From assembly GCA_008638375.1 (NCBI GenBank), contig CM018035.1, positions 38,033,058 to 38,097,057 of the forward strand: a DNA stretch of 64,000 bases, written 5' to 3'. Below the pieces are notes generated by a model. That model saw nothing but the letters and a program-made list of their open reading frames with translations, was not told where the DNA came from and did not search any database. This DNA is from Nyssa sinensis (taxonomy: Eukaryota; Streptophyta; Magnoliopsida; Cornales; Nyssaceae). The position numbers and the translations under genes were made by a program. Shown here one piece after another: positions 1-9,543 of this stretch (within the stretch, counting starts at the first letter, position 1; every line of letters begins with the position of its first letter).

Positions 1-337
1 CAGCGTAGGAGACTTTCTGTTCAGTTGTGCAAGGCATCACGGTAAAAATGCGCTCCATTTCTCTTATCCATGATTCTGCACTAATCGTTGTATCCAGTCC
101 ATCAAACCTAGGCGGTTTGAATCCTTGGAATGTTTTATAAGTCGATGTGTTGGCTGCCTCAGCAGGTCGTACCAGATTTAGTGGAGGTTCAGGAGCTTGG
201 ACTGGTTGGGGCACTGGTTGGGGCATTTGGCCCTGAGCTTGGATACCTGCCAATGTCCGGCCCATTGCCTCTATAAGTTGCTCCATCCTATCCATTCTGT
301 CCTCGGAACTTCCCGTAGTCCTTCTGGTATTCACCAT
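1..337 (-). CDS. gag: Ty3/Gypsy gag polyprotein, N-terminal part (runs off left edge)
   Basis: Open reading frame of 112 codons on the minus strand from the ATG at 335-337 to the window edge, with no stop. The protein starts MVNTRR, has a charged/hydrophobic helix (residues about 12-30, DRMDRMEQLIEAMG), a Gln/Pro-rich linker (about 35-50), then the start of the Retrotrans_gag domain: FKPPRFDGLD, SWIREMERIF and CTTEQKVSYA. This domain order is typical of chromovirus-like Ty3/Gypsy gag, which forms the particle that packages element RNA. It lies about 565 nt downstream of an initiator-Met PBS, so it is the first ORF of element 1. The intact frame suggests a fairly young copy. Family is certain; a Tekay/Del-like lineage is likely but unproven without the reverse transcriptase. 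Confidence 0.9.
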   Translation of the reverse strand, partial: MVNTRRTTGSSEDRMDRMEQLIEAMGRTLAGIQAQGQMPQPVPQPVQAPEPPLNLVRPAEAANTSTYKTFQGFKPPRFDGLDTTISAESWIREMERIFTVMPCTTEQKVSYA

Positions 338-902
338 TTTTGCTGAAAACACACATCCATTAGTTTTCTATCACATGTTCATTGCATAAAATTTACTTTT
401 ATTTACTTCATGTTCTCAATGTGGGTTACCTTTTATCATCCCTATTTCTTTTACTTAAACACGGGTCCCATACCCCGTCTTCCTATCATATACGTACTTC
501 TAATAACTTGACTTACTCTAGTGCAGGTCCCATACCCTGCCCTTACATTACATTACATATCACGTACTTACATATTTAATTCATGAACTGCGAGTCCCAT
601 ACCTCGCCTTTACTTTACGTTACGTACTTTGTGTATCTATTTCATATAATGCGGGTCCCATACCCCGCCTTTACTTCATAACATATACTCCACATAATCA
701 TTTCATATATCGCGGGTCCCATACCCCGCCTTTACTTCATATTACTTACTTCACATATTTAGGTAGCCTAAGACTTACCTAACTCATAATTCTATTTTCG
801 AATCCTCTATCGTTACTAAGTTGATCTTAAGTCAACCTAGAACTAATCTTAATCATTCTTAACTTAAATTTCAGTCTTTTCCCAAAAGACCTAATACCTA
901 GT
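338..902 (-). other. Untranslated leader of element 1 between PBS and gag
   Basis: No coding potential. In element sense it runs from the PBS to the gag ATG. It contains a tandem array of about 61-bp units (461-729), each with a small hairpin, described separately. The rest is AT-rich and unremarkable. This is where packaging, dimerisation or translation signals lie in other LTR elements. Confidence 0.75.
461..729 (-). repeat. Five tandem hairpin units with compensated stem changes in the gag leader
   Basis: Five hairpins start at 461, 523, 590, 651 and 712 (spacing 62, 67, 61, 61). On the plus strand each is a 5-bp stem around an invariant loop TCCCATAC. Stems are ACGGG/CCCGT, GCAGG/CCTGC, GCGAG/CTCGC and twice GCGGG/CCCGC. 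Every change on one arm is matched on the other, so all five pair perfectly. An alternative fold adds one T-A pair with a bulged C and a CCCAT loop. Linkers between units are AT-rich and diverged far more than the hairpins. Confidence 0.85.
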
Positions 903-914
903 GCTCTGATACCA
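903..914 (-). promoter_or_regulatory. Primer-binding site, initiator tRNA-Met type (element 1)
   Basis: The minus strand reads TGGTATCAGAGC, complementary to the 3' end of plant initiator tRNA-Met. It sits three nucleotides inside the LTR boundary at 918. It fixes element 1 as minus-strand oriented with its 5' LTR at 918-5008. Confidence 0.9.
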
Positions 915-1353
915 TGTTGTCACGACCCGAAACCCACCCTAAGCGGATTACCGGATCGCGATCGCCGCCCGGAGACCCGAGGGCCCCGAGACAAGGCTCG
1001 CATATGCAGCGGTATCGAATAGATGTGCAACATACGTTTTGCGGAAGCGTGAAAAAACTTTTTCTTTTCTTTTATCATATTTAAATTATGCACATCCGTT
1101 CGGTACTGCCGCTCCATACATAGCATACATGGTTACACATTCAGAGTATAACTAAAAACTTAAAGACTTCATACATTCATACCATACATAACTGATTTGC
1201 CCAGAGGGCTTATTACATTACCTTACTATGTCTACTAATATAAAAGTACTATTAGAGTTTACAGACTTATCAAAAGAGACTAATTAACCATGTTCCTCCC
1301 AAAATCAGCAGACTTGTCATCATCGTCCTTAAATCCAAACTGCTGCTAATTAC

Positions 1354-2211
1354 CTGAAAGGGGGGGGGTCCGAACAAAGTCCGGGTAAGCTAATCTAAGC
1401 TTGTGAGCAATTCCAGTATTCGTCATGGTGTTTTTCAATTGGCAGCGGTTTAGTACATAAGAGTTCGTAAAATAGTCACCGCCAATTGTTCATATGATTG
1501 AATACAAGATATATGCATTCCTTAAAACATGTAGCTGTGAAGTATTTAAAACATTCAAGCTAAACTTATACATGTGAACTTTAAAACATATAACATATCA
1601 TGTATTTCTTAAATAGAGTATATAAAACTCAACATATGCATAATGAAAATGAGAGTAAAAACTTGCTTCCATTTTCAAATCATTTGTCATCTTATCACTT
1701 CCATTAGTGGAATCCGTTTCGAACCGGAGTCCCATATTACTTATCTATGGAGATATCTCATCTGCCTGAGGGATTAGATCCTGCTACCGGGCATTTTACA
1801 GGGCAATTGAGTTCCGTAAAACCCAAAATCCTGCCTATTTTACAGGGCAACTGAAAACTCAGAATCCTGTCTAAGTGCTTATGCACCATTATCTTGTAAA
1901 ACATTTATCATGTGACTTGTCTTATAAATACTTTTCATAAATTCGTAATAACATTCGTATACTTGAAGTAAGCAAATTCAGAATATTTAACAATAATTGC
2001 ATTTTAACTAGACATGCTAAAAAGTATTTGAAGGAAAAACTGTTGCAGAAACCAATCACTAAGCATGTCACAATGAATTTCTAAAACAGAACAATTAAAA
2101 ACTGAATCATGTAAATACTGAATTTGAAACTTCAAATACTTCATATCTTATACTTAAAATTCTTTTTAAATCATGGAGTTAAATCTCCAATTCAAATACA
2201 GGGTTACTCAC
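1354..2211 (-). other. Predicted intron 2 in the element 1 LTR
   Basis: The minus strand shows donor ACAAG|GTGAGTAACCC at 2212/2211 and acceptor CCCCCTTTCAG|GTAATTAG at 1354/1353, 858 bp apart. The same two sites occur at equivalent places in A (6823-7716), N (15696-16468), B (22881-24948), B' (32497-33838), D (28198-29074), G (48231-49057), J (55308-56141) and K (58304-59116). Splicing itself is inferred. Confidence 0.6.
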
Positions 2212-2231
2212 CTTGTACTTTTAGTCTTGTT

Positions 2232-2516
2232 CTATTTGGGTGCTTTGCCCCTGGCTTCCTTTAGCCTTTGAAGCCATTGCTGCAATGTTTCCGTATCTTC
2301 CCGTTTCTTAAGCTGTTTAGCTGCTAATTGCTCCTTTGTTATTGTCTTGTAAATAAAGGGGCTTACGCAGCATACTTCATTTGTTTTAGAAATTCGGATA
2401 CGATTTTGAATCAGCTGAAGTTGTCTTTCTAGCTGTTCCCGGAAAGCTTGCTGTCTTGGGTCACTTGCCAATTGGGCCCTTGTCTTCATAGGAGTGACTT
2501 CCTTTTCTTGGCTCAT
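2232..2516 (-). CDS. LTR-encoded small protein, 94 aa, unknown function
   Basis: The ORF opens at an ATG 20 nt after a possible acceptor (AAACAG at 2536-2538) and closes 20 nt before the conserved donor at 2211, so it would fit inside one spliced exon. The protein is basic and Gln/Lys-rich: MKTRAQLASD (about 10-19), a helical stretch REQLERQLQLIQNRIRI (about 26-42), and a C-terminal stretch DTETLQQWLQRLKEARGKAPK. I do not recognise a family. Its C-terminus is homologous to coding sequence in G (40244-40500, minus), which keeps a 190-bp intron exactly at the R/L boundary that is contiguous here. That makes it more than a chance ORF. It could be an LTR-native protein or an old host-gene capture. 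Expression is unknown. Confidence 0.5.
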   Translation of the reverse strand: MSQEKEVTPMKTRAQLASDPRQQAFREQLERQLQLIQNRIRISKTNEVCCVSPFIYKTITKEQLAAKQLKKREDTETLQQWLQRLKEARGKAPK

Positions 2517-3391
2517 TTTGTGTTTAATTAATTATCTGTTTAAAACACAATTTATCATGTCAAGAAAAATAGATTTCTACAATCATACTCTTCTGGGAGT
2601 TCCATTAACTTTTAATTTAAAGTTATTTACTTAACATGTTTACGTGTCGTGTCTTATCGTATTTCATTTCTCGTATTTGCCTCAGTTTAGTCCTTTGGCA
2701 ACAATTCAGTTCATAGTCATCTAACAGATGCTATTCATCAAATTTTATGTCTTTTTATTTTAGACATTTCTTTAGGTCGAATAGACTCTACCATTGAGTC
2801 CGAAGTGTTTAAGAAAGTCGGTTTAGACCTTTTTTGATTTCATTTTGGCTTTAGGGGTACCAGGGGTATTTTTGTCATTTTACCCTCCTTACGTGTCTTT
2901 ATTTTTCGGGACCCCGTCTCATGTCGTGGACCTCACCATTGGACTCAGAAGGTCCAAAATAGTAAGAATACATTAATAATTTGTCAATTTTGGTCAAGGG
3001 GTATTTTGGTAATTTACCCCTTACGTGACTTTATTTTTCGGGCTCCGTCTCGTAAAACGGACCCTACCATTAGTCTCAGAATATCCGAAATAGTAAGGAT
3101 ACACTATTCATTTATTAAATTTGGACTTTGTTTGACTTGTTTATGGGGCAAGGGCATTTTGGTCATTTTGACATTTTCTAGGGGTCTTAAATTTTTCGGG
3201 ACCTCATCTCATGTTGTGGACCTCACCAATGGGCTTAGGGGGTCCAAGATAGTAGGGTTACATATATAACTTGTAATTTTTGGACAACGGGCCATTTCGG
3301 AGTAATTAATTTAATTAATCAAATTTAATTAAATTAATTATAACATGTAATATATATATTATTAATGGGAAAAGGAGAATAGGTTGAATAG

Positions 3392-3417
3392 GATGGCACG
3401 CTGGCCAGCGTGCCATC
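3392..3417. repeat. 26-bp perfect palindrome
   Basis: The half site GATGGCACGCTGG is followed directly by its exact reverse complement with no spacer. It lies in the inferred intron 1 of the element 1 LTR, next to AT-rich sequence. No counterpart was found in the other LTRs. Confidence 0.85.
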
Positions 3418-3536
3418 TCCCTCCCCATACATCACAGGATCGAGTCCCACCAGGTGCGGCTGCACCTTTTTTATTTCCGTAATATATACATTATAATATA
3501 TATATATATATATATCGTGTTTATAAATGGACACAT

Positions 3537-3605
3537 GTGAGCGCGTGGCCGAGTGGAAAGGAGGAGACTTCCCACGCGCGAGGGTTAGGGATCGAAACCC
3601 CTTAG
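3537..3605 (+). other. tRNA-like segment, antisense to the LTR
   Basis: The plus strand carries TGGCCGAGTGG (A-box-like, D-arm of Ser/Leu-type tRNAs) and, about 35 nt on, GGGATCGAAACCCC (B-box/T-arm-like with a 7-nt loop). The cloverleaf is incomplete, so I do not call a tRNA gene. It is a relic of a tRNA or tRNA-derived SINE. Like the others in this window it is antisense to its host LTR. Confidence 0.45.
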
Positions 3606-5008
3606 CCACGATTTGCTTCCTTTCTCTTATTTTTTTACAACACGGTTTATATATAACCGTATACGCCCCTAAACGGCGCCGTTCCAATAACTCGGTGGCA
3701 AGCCCCAAGGCTGCCACCTGTCCCGAGTCCACCCACTGTTTTAAACAGTGCACGAGTCGACTCGGTCGTCTTCCCCGAGCGACCGACTGAAAACCCTAAT
3801 TCCCGATTTCCTTTTTCTCCTATTTCGTGACGTTTTACTCTTCCAAGCTCGACTGTTTTTGTCCCAATTTATCCCTAAGGTTCATACAAATCGATTGGCA
3901 TTGATTTTGAGCTTTAAAACTCCTTCACATGCGCGGTTTTGGACATGATAGCTGAACCTGTAATAGCCTCGGTTCATACTCGTTTCTTGACCATTTGTTA
4001 TGAGGTTTGGCTTGTTGTGATCCCCTCTTCATGGAGATCAAGTTTTCATTTAAATAAACGGCTTAAATCATGCGTTTAGAGGTTTGGGGTGTAGACCCGA
4101 AACCTGCAACTTGACATTTGAGGGCCTTTGTTCATGCTTTTTGGTCGCGGTCACACGTTTTTAACATGTTTATGTGGTCTAGAATAGGTCCCTATACACC
4201 AAACCAAGTTTGGTTTCCCTTCGATCAGACCTGCTTGAGCAAGGTCCATCCATGGCCGTGGCTTATGGGTCATGCAATCTTAGGTGTTTTTAAGCTAGAT
4301 TTTCATGCTTGTTAAGGTTTAGACGTGTTCTAAACATCATATATACAAATTGGAAGCTTTAAATCAGTTCATATGTAGAGAAATTCTAGAGAGGGAATTT
4401 CGACAGTTTTGAACACTCTCACCTTTTTGGTTGGTTTTCTTCCTCTTTCTTGCTTTAATCCTTCTTCTCTTCTCTTCAGTTCTTGTTCTTATGGTTTCTT
4501 TAGCAAGAAGAAAGCATGATTTGCATGCTTGGCCTTTATAGAGAAGTGACCGACTCTTCTCACTCCTCCCACCTCTCTCTCTCTCTCTACAGCTATCTTT
4601 CTCTCTCTCTACATTCTGAATTCTAGCCCTACATAGACTTCCCATCTCATAATTTCAGCCTTCTCTCTTTCCTACTTTGCATTAATTTCCCATAGATATT
4701 TATACATATTATATACATATATATACATATACACATATATATACAAGACACACACACACATACATTTGCCGACACACACACACACATTCACATTATTCAC
4801 CTCTTCACTTTTCATCTTTTTCATATTTCATTTATTTAATATATATATATATATACATTTACATACATTTAATTAATCCATATATATATATATATATCAA
4901 GTCTTATAATTAATTAATTAATGTAATAATCAATTAATTACATATATATGATTTTCTTCCCTCGTAGTACGTGTCACGTGACCCGGTATCCCGGGTCGGG
5001 ATATTACA

Positions 5009-5887
5009 ATAAGGGTGGCCAGACATGGTCCAAAAGGGTGTCCAAACATGGCCCAAAAGAGTGGCCAAACATGGCCCAAAAGGGTTGCAAACATGGCCCA
5101 AGGATTGGCCAAACATGGCCCAAGGTGGTTGACCAACATGGCCTAGGGGTTGGCCAAACATAGTCCAAGGCAAGTGGCCAAAGGTTGTGGCAAGGAGGGG
5201 CAAGGAGGCTGGGTGCACATGGGGTGTAGTGGCGCAGGCGCGCGTGCATGGAGAGGGGAATGGACTTGCGGGGGTGCGGGGGTTGCTGGCTGACCCAGTT
5301 CCTATAGCTACAATATATTTACTGCAACCTGATTTTTCCCTTTTTCTGAATTTTTTTTAAAGTGCTGCAAGCTGATTTTTTTAATTTTTAACCTACTTTC
5401 TCAAGGTTTTTAACCCTCACTTTTTGGCACTTTTCCCACTCATATATGGGCATTTTACACACTTAATAACTCTTTTTAATTCACAAATTTTTTGACATGG
5501 TCTCCTTTATTTTCTAAGCATTTTCCACCTAATATTTTACAACAATTTATATATACAAGTATATGCATAATCCACCCTCACTCGATGGCCACAAGTTTAT
5601 GAAAATTTAACATACACCTATATTATCAAGTAGTTCAAGGCTCAATGCCTACTTTCCTAATTCCACATATACTAACATTCATACTTGCATATAATCCTTA
5701 CCATGGTCCTTTTTCTTACATTGTTCTTAGCATATACATGTGATGCACATTAAACAAAAATACTCTATTTGTTATTTGGGTTTAAGTCCTTTCATTACAA
5801 AATGGCCCAAGGCCTACAATCCACCGTTTTTCAAATTAAACATAAGTTATTTAGGCTTATGCTCATACATACAAAATATAGCCCTTA
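5009..5887 (-). mobile_element. Element C, LTR segment (left piece)
   Basis: This segment resembles 60178-60980 (C') over most of its length, including a 23-bp repeat array, the phrase TTTTTAACCCTCA, and CCACCCTCACTCGATGG. It starts at the element 1 boundary and is cut at 5887 by solo LTR B. It resumes at 25388, where the text continues in register with C'. The CCTTA target duplication of B (5883-5887 and 25383-25387) proves the join. No coding sequence is seen. Confidence 0.75.
5012..5190. repeat. 23-bp tandem repeat with internal inverted repeat
   Basis: Seven to eight degenerate units of about 22-24 bp built on TGGCCAAACATGGCCCAA. Each good unit contains GGCCA-AACA-TGGCC, a perfect 5-bp inverted repeat with a 4-nt spacer. 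Overlapping ORFs through it in several frames are products of the periodicity. The same repeat recurs at 60178-60320. Confidence 0.85.
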
Positions 5888-6466
5888 TGTAACACCCCGA
5901 CTTTGCGTAATTAATAATTAGTTATTAATTATTAATTAATACCGGCTTATAGAATGATCTAGGGAATTAATCATAATCCCGACGGTCATGATAGACCGAT
6001 AAAATAATTAAATATGTCTGGAGGAAAAGGGTAAAATACCCGAACCCAATTTCTGATTAATTCGGCGAAATAACACTGCTTTAACACTAATGAAATCCGA
6101 ATTAGCTAACCCGAAAAATCCCGAATGTATAATAAATGACACGGAACCTCTGACACTGAAGATAACTGAAATATGAAACTCCCGGAACAAACCGTGTCGA
6201 AAAAGGAGTTACGGAATGAAAGTTATGAAGGAAATACTGAAACTGAATTTCTGCGCAACCAAACGTGGCCTTAACCGAAAATATGGGAAAAATGGCCAAA
6301 TGAGAGGCCAAGGGAATTGAACCCTTGACCTTTGAGTGGAAAGTAATTTTATCCAAAAACTTACCAGTTGGGCTACCCACACCTTTATGCATATATTTGC
6401 AACTTATTTGTATATAGCACTGAATTATCCTAATCTGCCACCCAAACTGACCAATGAGGTTGCATG
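5888..6466 (+). mobile_element. Solo LTR B, 5' part
   Basis: Starts TGTAACACCCCGACTTTGCG directly after the target duplication CCTTA (5883-5887). It is interrupted at 6466 by element A and continues at 20159. The homologous inverted copy B' (32002-37246) is uninterrupted and confirms the join. An antisense tRNA-like module lies at 6303-6384. Confidence 0.88.
6303..6384 (-). other. tRNA-like (pol III A/B box) module, antisense in LTR B
   Basis: The minus strand reads TAGCCCAACTGGTAAG (A box, D-arm-like) and, about 45 nt on, CAAGGGTTCAATTCCCTTG: a perfect T-arm stem with the 7-nt loop TTCAATT, a good B box. Total length is close to a tRNA. The acceptor stem is poor and no anticodon arm is clear, so a tRNA-derived relic is more likely than a gene. 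Near-identical modules are in B' and related ones in N, D and I. Confidence 0.6.
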
Positions 6467-9400
6467 TGTCACGACCCGAAATCCACCCTATGCGGATCTC
6501 GTGTCACGGGGCCGACCCGAAGGCCGTCCCTATTTTTTTCATTTTTGTATCATAGTACTAATATGCAAAGTACTAAAACCTCAAAACAATAACAGCGGAA
6601 GTCTTATCAGTAATAGTACATCAGCGGAAGTCTTTCAATACACAAGGTTAGCGAAAGTCTTTACAATACATAATATGGTTCTACATAAACAAAATAAGAA
6701 CCAAACATGACCAGCACCCGAGGGTGGTGAATACATGGGAGAACTAAAACATAAACTGATGCATTTCCCCAAATGTCCTTCTATGTCTTTAAACTCCTAC
6801 CGGGGTCTCGCGGCATCAGTACCTGAAATGGGGATGAGGAGGGTGGAATGAGCTACAAGAGCCCAGCAAGTAAATACAGATCTCCGACACTGGTATCGAG
6901 GATCATAAAAGAATATGAATCCAAGAACAAGAATATGATAGCCAATCATAAGAAATAAGATGCTATGATAGCCAATGGGAACAGTTGCCATAAGGGCCAA
7001 TAAACAATAGAACACCATGTACAATTAGGAGTAAGGGACATAACATCAACATGAAACTCTTAACATGTGAATAGTGGCAAATGAACAGTGGAATCACAAT
7101 GTGTAATCAGTAGGAATGGCATAATAATGTCCTGGAATTCTCGACGATAATACAATAACAAGAAAACACTGCCATTATAATTGATCAACAATAAATCAAT
7201 AAAGGAATATCTCGCAATACAAGATAATCACAAGAACAATGTAATTCAACAATTATAGTTGAGCAATCGTATAAGAGATGCTTTTGTTCTGTGTCAGGGC
7301 TTGATATGCCCTCGGTCCTTGGGGGCCCGGTTTACCCCCTTCAGTGCATTCCAGTGTATGGCCATATGTCCGTTCACGGACTCGACCCGAAGGTCTTCAA
7401 TGAATTTAAAAGCATCGGATGGATATTGTGACTGAGCACAAATCCAGTATACATAAACATTTCATGATCATACATGATTCCATAGGAGTATATAAAAATG
7501 GAATATCATCAATTCAATGGAAACATAACAATAGGCATTTCAAAGCACGGTTCAACATGATAACAATGGTACAACAATAAATCAATGTCCACCAGATAGA
7601 ACAATATCACATTGTGGAGACAATAACATCAGATACGCTCAGGAGTACAAGTTTGGCAGTAAAAGAATGAACTTGGCTTGATAACACCACATGGGAGAGA
7701 AAGGGTATCTACTTACCTCTAATGCATTGCTAAATCAGTCTCCTGTAGGTTTTCCTTTTCCCGTTGAGTTCCCTATATATCAGTAAATACGTTTCAGAAT
7801 AATTTCTATTCACCAAATTCTATGCCTTGCTATGATCAGTATTTCTAATACTTATTTAGACTTTTATATGTCCGTTGTTCTCGGAACTTCTTTTCATAAT
7901 TTTGACATTACCAATAGATTCGGAAGGTTCAGAATAATAAAAATTCACTAGTTCTTTAATTCAATCGGAGTCCATTTGACTCACCTATGAAGCAGGGGTA
8001 TTTTGGTCATTTTTACAAGTCGTAACTTTTTGGGACTCCGTCTCGTGAAACGGACCTCACCATTGGACTCAGAGCATGCGAGATAATAAAAATTGACTAT
8101 TCATTTGCCCTATTTGGACCTCGTTTGACCCATTTTTGAGTCAGGGGTATTTTTGTAAAATTAACATTTCTCTGTTGGGCCTTAGTGGAATTATCTATAA
8201 CTTTTGGGGTCAAAATGTAAATAGCCAGAGTTACGGTCTGAACCAGTTGGTTCAGAACCAGAAACCCTAAACCGGTTCTATTTCACTGTGAACCAACCGG
8301 TTCAGTTAACTTCAGAGAACCGGATTGAGATATCCAATTCTCTCACCCTATCCACGGTTTGGACAACCCCAACCCAATTTTAATCCCTTATATCCATGAC
8401 CAAACAAGCCCAAATTATTTTAAATTTTTAAAACAAAACGACACAGTGTTGGTACCCGTATTGCAGTCGGTCGGATCTCAACCCGACCCGACCCAGACCC
8501 GGTCTCATCCTGACCCGAAGAAGCCCCCGTTAATCCGGTCTTCTCCGGTGGGTTTTCCGGCCACAGTCGCCGGAATAGCGAAATTCCCTACGGATCTTAG
8601 CGATTTCACGTCCAAAATCTACTGTTTTTCTTCCCAATGAATTCTAAAATTGTAAGGAACATTTTAGGACTGGTTTTAACCTCCAACATCACCGGTTTCA
8701 CGCACCCATTCCCAGTTTCCGGCGTTGCACCGGTGAGGGAATAACTGGCCACAGAATGGCCATTTCTTGACCATTTAAGCTGATTCAAAGTGTTTTGGAA
8801 TCCTGGGGCAGTGTATTATTCATATCAGGGTTCAAATTTCTATTTAGGTTCACCTATTTTAAATCACCATTTCCAACCGTAAACCCAGTTCTGGTTTTTC
8901 TTGTTTTTTTCTTTCCTGTTTCAAGTCCTACCAATTTACAATAGCATGCAAGAAGAATCTACGCAACACAGCAAGGTTTGGTTACCTGTTTTAGTTGCTG
9001 ATTTCCTTCAATTGCTTAAATCGGTTCTCTCTCTCTCTCTCTAACTTCTTGCCCCTCGATTTCCTTCTTTTCCTGCATTTCAGTTTTTCTCTCTTCCACT
9101 AACCCTTTCTTCCTTCCCTTAACCGACCCCCCAGTCGGTGGCCCTTGCCACCTGTAGCTGCGGTGGCAGCATATCCATGCACACACGACACCTCACACAT
9201 GCACACTAGATTTCTGGCTCTCTCTCTCTCTCTCTCTTCTCATCACACGTAACACACACCTCATATTCTATTCTTTTCCCATTTCTGATTCCTTATCCAC
9301 CTATGCACACATATATAAATATATATGTATACGGCCATGTGTGTATATATATATATATAAATTTACATTGATACATTATCTATGTATATATTCTTATATA

Positions 9401-9528
9401 CCTATCCATTTAATTATGCGCGCGTGTACGCATTACAAAATTCAATTGGCGGTTTATTCGGGTAATTAAATATTTTATAGCCCGGTTCAGCCCGGTGTAC
9501 ATGCTATATCCCGGGTCGGGATATTACA
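6467..9528 (-). mobile_element. 3' LTR of element A (3062 bp)
   Basis: In element sense it runs from TGTAATATCCCGACC (9528) to GGGTCGTGACA (6467). Inferred layout: TATA region 9335-9360; CT/GA runs near 9030-9045 and 9220-9237 with two (CT)n tracts; exon 1 donor ACAG|GTAACC at 8985; intron 1 7773-8985; 56-nt exon 2 at 7717-7772; intron 2 6823-7716; last exon 6467-6822. The hairpin GTCCGTTCACGGAC is at 7368-7381. Subrepeats with GGGGTATTTTGGTCATTTT lie at about 7900-8170, and ACCGGTTC motifs at about 8240-8330. Confidence 0.92.
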
Positions 9529-9543
9529 TTCTTACCCCCTTAA
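9529..9543 (-). promoter_or_regulatory. Polypurine tract of element A
   Basis: The minus strand reads TTAAGGGGGTAAGAA directly against the start of the 3' LTR (TGTAAT). It is the usual plus-strand primer position and agrees with the PBS at the other end. Confidence 0.85.

Larger units (their letters stand above)
918..5008 (-). mobile_element. 5' LTR of element 1 (4.09 kb)
   Basis: In element sense the LTR starts TGTAATATCCCGACCCGGGATA and ends CGGGTCGTGACA. Its partner LTR is outside the window, so no target duplication can be checked; the right flank starts ATAAG. By comparison with the other LTRs I infer: TATA/AT-rich repeats (4690-4920) and CT runs (4560-4610) as promoter; exon 1 ending at the donor at 4422 (AAAAG|GTGAG); intron 1 to the acceptor at 2536; exon 2 at 2212-2535 carrying a 94-codon ORF; intron 2 at 1354-2211; and a last exon 918-1353. 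Intron 1 holds degenerate subrepeats (about 2780-3280) with the phrase GGGGTATTTTGGTCATTT, a perfect palindrome and a tRNA-like segment. Confidence 0.88.

Noticed and set aside
461..729. Regularly spaced repeats considered as a CRISPR array
   Set aside because: Eukaryotic retrotransposon leader; the conserved part is a short hairpin and the linkers are AT-rich and related to each other.
4930..5249. Three overlapping minus-strand ORFs and one plus-strand ORF rich in GHVW/GPCL
   Set aside because: Reading through the 23-bp repeat in different frames; they also cross an LTR boundary.
6303..6384. Functional tRNA gene
   Set aside because: Good A and B boxes and T-arm, but no convincing acceptor stem or anticodon arm, and copies recur in LTRs.
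6797..7024. 75-codon ORF in both A LTRs, with relatives in K (58844-59044) and M (63011-63199)
   Set aside because: It lies in predicted intron 2 and its repeated IGYH words come from the direct repeat ATTGGCYATCA. Lengths, starts and ends differ between copies.
8359..8640. 93-94-codon ORF at the same place in both A LTRs (also 18962-19246)
   Set aside because: It is on the strand opposite to the LTR, recurs only because the LTRs are duplicates, and has no family features.
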